A DNA stretch of 64,000 nucleotides, from positions 496,001 through 560,000 of the forward strand of contig JADJYM010000016.1 of the NCBI GenBank assembly GCA_016719755.1, read 5' to 3'. Positions 57,961 to 64,000 of this stretch are shown piece by piece (positions within the stretch are counted from its first letter, which is position 1; each line of letters starts with the position of its first letter). This DNA comes from Novosphingobium sp. (GTDB lineage: Bacteria > Pseudomonadota > Alphaproteobacteria > Sphingomonadales > Sphingomonadaceae). The notes beneath the pieces were generated by a model. The model had not been told where the DNA came from. It saw nothing but the letters and a program-made list of their open reading frames with translations, and did not search any database. The translations under genes were made by a program, and so were the position numbers.

Positions 57961-58884
57961 TTAGACCGGCCTTGATCCGCTGCCCCGCCCGCCGCGCAGC
58001 AGGTATTCCTGCGTGCCGCGGTGAAGCACATCGTCGACGTCGATCACTGCCGTGTTGGCATAGGTGAAGCCCGGGCCGAGGCTGCGATAGAGGCGGTCGA
58101 AATCGCGTTCGACCGTATCGTGGTAAAGCTCGGAAAAGCTCTCGATCACGAAATAGGTCGGTTGCAGGTCGTTTATCACATAGTCGGTGCGCATCACCCG
58201 GTCGACGTTCAGCATGATCCGGTTGGGGCTTTCGGCCTCAAGGCAATAGACCGCCTCGGCCGGGCCGGAGAGAATCCCGGCGCCATAGGCGCGCAGGCCG
58301 TCCGCTTCCAGGATCAGCCCGAATTCGACCGTGTACCAGTAGAGCGCACCAAGTGCCTTCAGCCGATTGTGGCGCATCGCCTTCCATCCGGCGCGTCCGT
58401 ATTCCTGCATGTAATCGGCGAAGGTCGGGTCGGCCAGCATCGGCACGTGGCCGAACACGTCATGGAACACGTCCGGTTCCTGGATATAGTCGAAGCATTC
58501 GCGCGTGCGGATGAAATTGCCTGCCGGGAAACGGCGGTTGGCCAGGTGCCAGAAGAACACGTGATCCGGGATCAGCATCGGTACCGGCACGACGCTCCAC
58601 CCCGTGAGTGCGCCGAGTTCGGCGGAAAGCCGGACGAAGTCCGGCACTCCGCCTCGCCCGAGGGCGAGCCTGTCGAGGCCGCGCAGGAACGTGCTCGCGG
58701 CCTGGCCGGGAAGAATTTCCAGTTGGCGGGCATAGAGATCGTCCCACACGCGATGTTCTTCCGCCGTGTAGGCGCGCTGGGCCGGTTCAAGCCAGTCCTC
58801 GCCGACATGTGCCGGACGCTGGAGCGGAGCGGTGAATACCCCGGGGCCGGGATCGGGCAGGGTGGCGAATGGATTGGCCGACAT
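57961..58884 (-). CDS. phhA: Phenylalanine 4-monooxygenase
   Basis: A 307-residue bacterial-type aromatic amino acid hydroxylase containing only the catalytic domain. Iron ligands are in EPDVFHDVFGHVPML (two His) and YWYTVEFGLI (Glu); the pterin region is GWSVVPVPMLIPDHVFFWHLANRRFP in part. The ATG of MSANPFATLPDPGPG gives family length. It converts phenylalanine to tyrosine using tetrahydrobiopterin. Divergent from ppk2. Confidence 0.93.
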   Translation of the reverse strand: MSANPFATLPDPGPGVFTAPLQRPAHVGEDWLEPAQRAYTAEEHRVWDDLYARQLEILPGQAASTFLRGLDRLALGRGGVPDFVRLSAELGALTGWSVVPVPMLIPDHVFFWHLANRRFPAGNFIRTRECFDYIQEPDVFHDVFGHVPMLADPTFADYMQEYGRAGWKAMRHNRLKALGALYWYTVEFGLILEADGLRAYGAGILSGPAEAVYCLEAESPNRIMLNVDRVMRTDYVINDLQPTYFVIESFSELYHDTVERDFDRLYRSLGPGFTYANTAVIDVDDVLHRGTQEYLLRGGRGSGSRPV

Positions 58885-58990
58885 GGTTGCAATTGTAACT
58901 TTACCGAAGCGGGACGGCAACGCCGAATCGTCGCCGTTGCGCATGACGTGCAGGCGGCGCAAGCTGGCCCCAGCAAGGGAATCGCACACC

Positions 58991-59782
58991 ATGAAGCCAC
59001 TATCCCGCAAGAAGTTCGAGAAGCACTATGCCCCGATGGAGGAGGAACTGGTCGCCATGGCCCGCTGGGCAGCCAAGACCGGCGCGCGCGTGCTGGTGCT
59101 GTTCGAGGGGCGCGATACCGCCGGCAAGGGCGGGGCGATCCAGGCGCTCGCGCGTCCGCTCAATCCGCGCCAGTGCAGGGTCGTCGCCCTGTCGAAGCCG
59201 TCCGAGCGCGAGCGGAGCGAATGGTACTTCCAGCGCTATGTCCCGCACCTGCCGGCTGCGGGCGAGATCGTGCTGTTCGACCGTTCGTGGTACAACCGCG
59301 CCGGGGTGGAAAAGGTCATGGGTTTTGCCAGCGAGGCACAAGTCGAGGCATTCCTCGAGCAGGCTCCGGTGTTCGAGCGGCAACTGATCAACGACGGAAT
59401 CCTGCTGTTCAAGTACTGGCTGACCACTGACCAGTCGCGGCAGGAAGAGCGCTTTGCCGAGCGGCTGGAAGATCCGCTGAAGCGCTGGAAGCTCTCTCCG
59501 GTCGATCTCGCGGCCCGGGCGAAGTACGCTGACTATACCGCCGCCCGCGAGGCGATGCTGCGGGCCACCCATAATCCTCACGCACCCTGGACCCTGGTCG
59601 ATTTCAACGACCAGCGGCGCGGGCGCCTGACCGTGATTCGCGACCTGCTCGACCGGCTACCGGATACGCGGGTCGATCCGGAGGAGATCGAATGGGCAAC
59701 GCTGGGCCACGATCCGCTGGCCGAAAGCTATGGCGTGCTGCAGCCGATAGAACCGTTTCGCGGAAAAGCTGCGCGGCCTTGA
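58991..59782 (+). CDS. ppk2: Polyphosphate kinase 2 family protein
   Basis: A 263-residue PPK2 of the single-domain class. Walker A is LVLFEGRDTAGKGGAIQAL, the lid and Walker B region is VLFDRSWYNRAGVEKVMGF, and KYWLTTDQSRQEERFAERLEDPLKRWKLS and LVDFNDQRRGRLTVIRDLL follow. It transfers phosphate between polyphosphate and nucleotides (ADP or GDP). The direction and base preference cannot be told from sequence. Confidence 0.9.
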   Translation: MKPLSRKKFEKHYAPMEEELVAMARWAAKTGARVLVLFEGRDTAGKGGAIQALARPLNPRQCRVVALSKPSERERSEWYFQRYVPHLPAAGEIVLFDRSWYNRAGVEKVMGFASEAQVEAFLEQAPVFERQLINDGILLFKYWLTTDQSRQEERFAERLEDPLKRWKLSPVDLAARAKYADYTAAREAMLRATHNPHAPWTLVDFNDQRRGRLTVIRDLLDRLPDTRVDPEEIEWATLGHDPLAESYGVLQPIEPFRGKAARP

Positions 59783-59893
59783 CTTTGGCGCCCTTGTGCC
59801 GCATTGGCGCGGGCCTTCGGGGCGGCCGCTTGCGCCGCCCCACGAGTTTTTGTGCGGCTTCGGCTGCGAATCGGAAAGTTCAGGACAAACGCC

Positions 59894-60061
59894 ATGGCGA
59901 AGCCCGCAACCGTCAAGATCCGGCTGGTTTCCACTGCCGACACCGGTTTCTTCTATGTCACCAAGAAGAACCCGCGCAACACGACCGAGAAGATGGTCTT
60001 CAAGAAGTACGATCCCGTCGTGCGCAAGCACGTCGAGTTCAAGGAAGCCAAGATCAAGTAA
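59894..60061 (+). CDS. rpmG: 50S ribosomal protein L33
   Basis: A 55-residue basic protein: [41 protein letters not shown], ending EFKEAKIK. It is the Cys-less (zinc-independent) type of L33, as usual in alphaproteobacteria. Stands alone between ppk2 and lolA. Confidence 0.95.
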   Translation: MAKPATVKIRLVSTADTGFFYVTKKNPRNTTEKMVFKKYDPVVRKHVEFKEAKIK

Positions 60062-60102
60062 GTTCAGCGCGAGTTCAAACCCCGTCTGACAGGACGCGCG
60101 GC

Positions 60103-60765
60103 ATGAACCGACTGACACTTATCTCCCGCTTTCTCGCAGGTGCCGCCGTTTCGGCGGCGCTTGTCGTTTCCGCTCCGCTGACGGTTGCTCCCGCCTTCGC
60201 CCAGGCCCCTGCGGCATCGGTGCAGGGGGATCTGGCCGGTGCTGTCGCGGCGTTGCGCGCGATCGGCACGATGCGGGCCGATTTCGTCCAGACCGATCGC
60301 AATGGCCAGCGCCTGCGCGGCGTGCTCACGCTCAAGCGCCCCGGCAAGATCCGCTTCCAGTATGAAAAGGGCGTGCCGATGCTGATCGTCTCGGACGGCA
60401 GCGCGCTCAGCTTCATCGATTATGAAGTGCGGCAGGTTCAGCGGTGGCCGATTCGCAACAGCCCGCTGGGCGCCCTGCTCGATCCCAACCGCGATGTCAT
60501 GCGCTTCGGCAAACTGGTGCCATCGGGCCAGCCCGGCGTGGTCAGCGTCGAGGTGCGCGACAAGGCCCATCCCGAGTACGGCGTGATCACCCTGGTGTTT
60601 ATCCGCAAGCCGGGCGCTCCTGGCGGAATGGAGCTGTCCAGCTGGGCCTCGCTCGATTCGCAGAACACGCGCACGATCGTCAGCCTCACGAATCAGCAGT
60701 ATGGCGTGGCGGTGCCTGACAACACCTTCCGCTTCAACGATCCGCGCGGCGCTACTCGTCGATGA
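60103..60765 (+). CDS. lolA: Outer-membrane lipoprotein carrier LolA
   Basis: A 220-residue periplasmic chaperone. Signal peptide to about residue 34 (ending APAFAQ). Mature blocks: RAIGTMRADFVQTDRNGQRLRGVLTLKRPGKIRF in part, GSALSFIDYEVRQVQRWPI, and LSSWASLDSQNTRTIVSL with YGVAVPDNTFRFNDPR. It carries lipoproteins from LolCDE to the outer membrane. Confidence 0.92.
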   Translation: MNRLTLISRFLAGAAVSAALVVSAPLTVAPAFAQAPAASVQGDLAGAVAALRAIGTMRADFVQTDRNGQRLRGVLTLKRPGKIRFQYEKGVPMLIVSDGSALSFIDYEVRQVQRWPIRNSPLGALLDPNRDVMRFGKLVPSGQPGVVSVEVRDKAHPEYGVITLVFIRKPGAPGGMELSSWASLDSQNTRTIVSLTNQQYGVAVPDNTFRFNDPRGATRR

Positions 60766-60849
60766 TAGCCAACGGCCCGGCGCGGGCTGTGCCGGACCTG
60801 CGACAAACTGCGACAAAACCGGCGCGATTGTTCATGGGCCAGCAAGCGA

Positions 60850-60990
60850 AAATGGCCTAGATATGTTCTCGACGGCGCGGCTTGAGGCGGGTTTCCCCCC
60901 TGTTGCCCGAGCCTCCTTACAGGTCGCTCCGTCAAGCGTGACGAACGCACAATGGAACCCTCGGTCCAATGCCCCCGGACCGAGGGTTTT
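60850..60990 (+). ncRNA. Candidate small RNA with intrinsic terminator
   Basis: Between lolA and xthA, following a TAGATAT box that could serve as a -10 element, about 120 bases can fold: GGCTTGAGGC faces GCCCGAGCC around a CCCCCC-rich loop, and the stretch ends in a strong terminator hairpin. No open frame with a ribosome site explains the terminator, which is 190 bases away from lolA. Identity unknown; an extended lolA 3' end is the alternative. Confidence 0.33.
60958..60990 (+). terminator. Intrinsic terminator between lolA and xthA
   Basis: CCCTCGGTCC and GGACCGAGGG form a perfect 10-bp stem with a 9-base loop followed by TTTT and CCTTT. It lies 190 bases past lolA, so it ends either a long lolA transcript or a small RNA. 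Confidence 0.78.
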
Positions 60991-61184
60991 CCTTTGCGTC
61001 GAGCCGGATTGGCGCAGAAGTGGCGGCGAAAGGCGGCCAGCTGCGCTTCCGGTGCTCATGACCCACAATGTCGCTGCGCGCCGGTTCTCGCCGACCACCT
61101 TTCTGGCTCCCTCCTACGCCAATCCGGCTCGCCGCAAGACCAAGGCGGTTGCGGCGCGGCGAAAGCGCTCTAAAGCCTCCACCC

Positions 61185-61976
61185 ATGGTTTCGATTGCCA
61201 CCTGGAACATCAATTCCGTCCGCCTGCGCATCGATCAGGTCGAACGTTTCCTGACCGAGCAGGCGCCCGATGTGCTCTGCCTGCAGGAGATCAAGTGCGC
61301 CGAGCACATGTTCCCCCACGATGCCTTCGAACGGATGGGCTATGTCCACCGCGCGGTCCACGGGCAGAAAGGCTATCACGGGGTGGCCACGGTCAGCCGG
61401 ATACCGCTGCGCGAACTGACCCGCAACGACTGGCAGGCCAATGGCGAGGCCCGCCATGTCGGGGTTGAACTGCTGGGGCCGGGCCAGGGACTGGTGCTGG
61501 AGAATGTCTACATCCCCGCAGGCGGCGATATCCCCGACCGCGAGGTCAATCCCAAATTCGGCCAGAAGCTGGACTTTCTGGAGCGGATGACGCGCTGGTC
61601 CGATTCGCTTGACCGGCCGACGCTGCTGGTGGGCGATTTCAACATCGCCCCGCTGGAATGCGATGTCTATGATCACAAGGCGCTGCTCAAGGTGGTCAGC
61701 CATACGCCGATCGAGATCGAGGCGCTGGGGCGGCTGGCCGACGCGCACGGCTGGGTGGATCTGGGCCGCAAGCACATTCCGGCGCCGCAGCGCAACTGGA
61801 CCTGGTGGTCCTACCGCACCTTCTGGCAGGAAAAGGACCGCGGCCGCCGGCTCGATCACATGTGGGCTTCGCCCGGGCTAGCGGCTCAGTCGGTCGGTCA
61901 CCGCTTTGTCGAGGAGACGCGCCGCTGGGAGCAGCCGAGCGACCATGTCCCGCTGATCACGGAGTTCGCGCTGTGA
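61185..61976 (+). CDS. xthA: Exodeoxyribonuclease III
   Basis: A 263-residue AP endonuclease/exonuclease of the EEP fold: ATWNINSVRLRIDQV, LCLQEIKCAEHMFP with catalytic Glu, VENVYIPAGGDI-like region, VGDFNIAPLECDVYD with Asp and Asn, WWSYRTFW, RLDHMWAS and PSDHVPLITEF with Asp-His. It repairs abasic sites, complementing ung in this window. The stop overlaps ribA by GTGA. Confidence 0.93.
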   Translation: MVSIATWNINSVRLRIDQVERFLTEQAPDVLCLQEIKCAEHMFPHDAFERMGYVHRAVHGQKGYHGVATVSRIPLRELTRNDWQANGEARHVGVELLGPGQGLVLENVYIPAGGDIPDREVNPKFGQKLDFLERMTRWSDSLDRPTLLVGDFNIAPLECDVYDHKALLKVVSHTPIEIEALGRLADAHGWVDLGRKHIPAPQRNWTWWSYRTFWQEKDRGRRLDHMWASPGLAAQSVGHRFVEETRRWEQPSDHVPLITEFAL

Positions 61977-63025
61977 GCGAGAGCCGCCGCGTTGCACTGG
62001 CGCTCGATGCGCTGCGCCACGGGTGGCCGCTTTGCGTTGACGGAGTGCTGACACTGCTGCCGTCAGAAACCGGCTTCGCGCCCGGAGCGACGGCGCCGCG
62101 GATGCTGATCTCGGCGGCGCGGGCGGTTACGCTGAAGCTTGCCAACCAGCGTGAGGCCGCCGTGCCGGAAGCGCCGGTGCAGATTCGCGGAGCGGAGCCG
62201 TTCGATCTTGATCTCGCCCGCGCCGTTGCCGATCCCGCGCTTGACCTCGCGCGCCCGTTCAAGGGGCCATTCCTGGCCGACCCGCTGGAGGCGCCAGAGG
62301 CCGCTGTGACCGCGCTGGAACTGGCCCGGCTGGCCGGCATCCTTCCCGCCTTTCTGATTGACCCCACCCCGGTTGGCGAGACTCAGGCGGTATCCAGCGC
62401 TGACCTTGCCGACTGGAAGGACGCGCGCCATCTCGCCGTGGCGAGCCGTGCCCGGCTGCCCGTCGCTGCGGCGGAGCAGGCCGAAATCGTGGCCTTTCGC
62501 TCGGCCGACGATCTGCGCGAGCATGTCGCGCTGGTGATCGGGCGGCAGCAGGCTGAACGCGCGCCGCTGGTGCGGCTTCATTCCGAATGCCTGACCGGCG
62601 ACGTGCTTGGCAGCCTGAAGTGCGATTGCGGCCCGCAGTTGGACGCTGCTTTGGAGGCGATGGCCGGTGAGGCCCGGACAGGCGGCTGGGGCATATTGCT
62701 CTACTTGCGCCAGGAAGGGCGCGGGATCGGCCTGATCAACAAGCTGCGCGCCTATCAGTTGCAGGACCAGGGGTTCGACACGGTTGACGCCAACAACCGC
62801 CTTGGCCTGCCGACCGAGGCGCGCGATTTCCCGGTTGCGGCGCGGATGCTCCAGCTGCTGGGCGTGGGGCCGATCCGGTTGATGACCAACAACCCGGCCA
62901 AGGTTGAAGCACTATCGGCTGCCGGGGTGGCTGTAGTGGAGCGGGTGCCGCACCAGCTTCCGCCCAATCCGCACAATGCCCGCTATCTCGACACGAAACG
63001 CGACCGCACCGGGCATCTGCTGTGA
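61973..63025 (+). CDS. ribA: GTP cyclohydrolase II with N-terminal extension
   Basis: A 350-residue protein starting at GTG. The C-terminal 200 residues are RibA: zinc Cys in HSECLTGDVLGSLKCDCGPQL, YLRQEGRGIGLINKLRAYQLQD, TNNPAKVEALSAAGVAVVERV. This enzyme opens GTP to start riboflavin synthesis. The first 150 residues (ALALDALRHGWPLCVDGVLTLL) are extra relative to the E. coli enzyme, lack the DHBP synthase motifs of RibBA, and have no clear function. Overlaps genes on both sides by GTGA. Confidence 0.92.
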   Translation: MSESRRVALALDALRHGWPLCVDGVLTLLPSETGFAPGATAPRMLISAARAVTLKLANQREAAVPEAPVQIRGAEPFDLDLARAVADPALDLARPFKGPFLADPLEAPEAAVTALELARLAGILPAFLIDPTPVGETQAVSSADLADWKDARHLAVASRARLPVAAAEQAEIVAFRSADDLREHVALVIGRQQAERAPLVRLHSECLTGDVLGSLKCDCGPQLDAALEAMAGEARTGGWGILLYLRQEGRGIGLINKLRAYQLQDQGFDTVDANNRLGLPTEARDFPVAARMLQLLGVGPIRLMTNNPAKVEALSAAGVAVVERVPHQLPPNPHNARYLDTKRDRTGHLL

Positions 63026-63528
63026 TCAACTACGCGATTCGTCCCGAACAGAGCGGCGACGAAGCGGCAATCCACGATCTTGTGCGGCGCGCCTTTGAGC
63101 CAATGTGGTTCAGTGATGGCAGTGAGCCCGATCTGGTCGATGCCCTGCGCGCAGCCGGCGATCTGGCGCTGTCACTGGTGGCAGTGACTGCACAAGGCGG
63201 GGTGATCGGGCATATTGGGTTCAGCCCGGTTACCATCGATCAGCGCGAGTGCGGCTGGTTCCAGATGGCGCCCGTTTCGGTTCTGCCGGAACTTCAGCTC
63301 AAGGGAATCGGATCGGCACTGATTGCTGCCGGCATCGCCGCGATGCGCCGGGTTGGTGCGCGAGGCGTCGCCGTGGTCGGCAATCCGGCCTATTATGAAC
63401 GCTTTGGCTTTCGGACCATTCCCGGATTGTCCCCGCTGGCCGATCACGATGCGCAGTATTTCCGCGCGCAGGATTTTGACGCAGCCCCGCCCAGTGGTGT
63501 GCTGCGCTATGCTCCGGCCTTCGGCTGA
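63022..63528 (+). CDS. GNAT family N-acetyltransferase
   Basis: A 168-residue GNAT, YhbS-like: MINYAIRPEQSGDEAAIHDLV, VIGHIGFSPV, then the acetyl-CoA-binding MAPVSVLPELQLKGIGSALIAAGIAAMRRVGARGVAVVG in part (Q-x-x-G-I-G) and PAYYERFGFRTIPG. GTG start overlapping the ribA stop. The acceptor is unknown. Confidence 0.87.
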   Translation: MINYAIRPEQSGDEAAIHDLVRRAFEPMWFSDGSEPDLVDALRAAGDLALSLVAVTAQGGVIGHIGFSPVTIDQRECGWFQMAPVSVLPELQLKGIGSALIAAGIAAMRRVGARGVAVVGNPAYYERFGFRTIPGLSPLADHDAQYFRAQDFDAAPPSGVLRYAPAFG

Positions 63529-63530
63529 GC

Positions 63531-64000
63531 TCAGCGCCGGTCGTTGCGTTTGAGGTTCGCGGCAAGGCGGTTCTGGCCGATCTGCACCGGATCGTCGGTC
63601 CAGTTGGCTACAAAGGTGCTGGGCCATTCGACACCCGGTGCAAAGCGCGCATCGTTGCCTTCAATCACAAGTCCAGCGGAACTGTGCTGGCGCCCCTCGG
63701 GGGCAACGGTGATGAAGGCCGAATGGTTTTCCTTGTTCGTCCCTTGCACGAACCAGTTGTTCGCGATCCGCCCCGAGGCGCCGCCCGGCAGGTCGATCAT
63801 GTAATTGGTCCCGCGCCCTGCCGAATCGTCGAAGCTGCAGCCAAGAACGGCAATCTGTGCGGCACGGCTTTTCACGTAGTGCCCGCCGCGTCCGGCTTCG
63901 AAGCGGCTGCGGGTGATGGTCACGGTGCCGTACTCGCCCAGGTAAAGCGAATGGGCGCAGCCGCCAGGCCCTTCGCAGGTGCCCAGCCGCGTAAAGGTCG
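63531..64000 (-). CDS. Right-handed parallel beta-helix protein, partial
   Basis: The C-terminal 155 or so residues of a gene that enters from the right edge; the frame stays open to the last base. It shows repeated short strands with Asn/Gly turns (SLYLGEYGTVTITRSRFEAG, GHYVKSRAAQIAVLGCSF, GRIANNWFVQGT, GLVIEGNDARFAPG), the pattern of pectate-lyase-like beta-helix proteins, and HYVKSRA as in polysaccharide-binding members. A secreted or cell-surface role is probable; the N-terminus is not visible. Confidence 0.72.
   Translation of the reverse strand, partial: TFTRLGTCEGPGGCAHSLYLGEYGTVTITRSRFEAGRGGHYVKSRAAQIAVLGCSFDDSAGRGTNYMIDLPGGASGRIANNWFVQGTNKENHSAFITVAPEGRQHSSAGLVIEGNDARFAPGVEWPSTFVANWTDDPVQIGQNRLAANLKRNDRR

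Larger units (their letters stand above)
60766..61184. other. Long non-coding gap between lolA and xthA
   Basis: About 420 bases. It begins with a 10-base tandem repeat (CTGCGACAAA twice, 60798-60817), then a candidate small-RNA region and terminator (listed separately). The last 190 bases before xthA contain weak frames on both strands, one plus-strand frame reading MTHNVAARRFSPTTFLAPS, without a convincing family. Confidence 0.45.

Noticed and set aside
60932-61231. Frames of 73-99 residues between lolA and xthA
   Set aside because: They cross the intrinsic terminator or the xthA start and have no recognisable pattern.

Overview
The window is GC-rich DNA from an alphaproteobacterium, most likely Sphingomonadales (Erythrobacter/Novosphingobium-like). 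The evidence is a serine palmitoyltransferase next to a dedicated acyl carrier protein (sphingolipid synthesis), the cell-cycle regulators DivK and CtrA, a gene transfer agent (GTA)-type capsid cluster, and exosortase-A-associated polysaccharide genes. Coding density is high. Many genes overlap by ATGA or GTGA, and no tRNA, rRNA, CRISPR array or insertion sequence was seen.

Layout. Positions 1-6940 (minus strand) hold a GTA-like head and tail gene set: small and large terminase, portal, a DUF6127-like protein, prohead protease, major capsid, head-tail connector, a tiny gene, DUF3168, major tail protein and the start of gp10. Positions 7144-8428 hold a YqaA-type membrane protein and a glutathione S-transferase. 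Positions 8438-13795 (minus) hold a TPR protein, an SDR, a lipoprotein, serine palmitoyltransferase, its ACP and divK. Positions 13789-17064 are a tightly packed plus-strand run (DUF3572, HAD, RidA, GDPD, FemAB-like acyltransferase). Positions 17102-22366 hold a Sel1 protein, a DksA-like protein, a PilZ protein, a solute-binding lipoprotein, a DUF4112 protein, ctrA and trmB. Then follow a CitE-like lyase, a TSUP permease, maeB and mutS (to 29.2 kb). A minus-strand run from 33.7 to 29.4 kb reads rnd-lptC-lptA-nucleotidyltransferase-glycosyltransferase. Next come ung, an unusual membrane-anchored SF2 helicase overlapping an ATP-grasp gene (34.5-38.0 kb), gltD-gltB, a Pro/Ala-rich membrane protein, an exosortase-A-associated polysaccharide group (47.0-50.9 kb), a fatty acid/PHA group (51.0-55.2 kb), an ABC exporter with uppP, phhA, ppk2, rpmG, lolA, xthA, ribA, a GNAT and the C-terminal part of a beta-helix protein.

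How the parts connect. The window carries the GTA structural genes together with ctrA and divK, regulators that control GTA expression in other alphaproteobacteria. The ctrA promoter shows three GANTC sites (CcrM-type) in 24 bp and paired TTAACC half-sites. A related CATATGGTTA palindrome lies upstream of the GTA genes. Envelope functions recur: lptA/lptC, lolA, uppP, sphingolipid and capsule/EPS genes.

Caution on sequence quality. About nine apparent single-base frameshifts, most of them in short homopolymers, lie between about 2.6 and 13.0 kb (terminases, portal, protease, capsid, YqaA, SDR, serine palmitoyltransferase). I noticed none in the remaining 51 kb. Because conserved housekeeping-type genes are hit along with phage-like genes, assembly error is more likely than decay. 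The affected genes are given as full-length spans.
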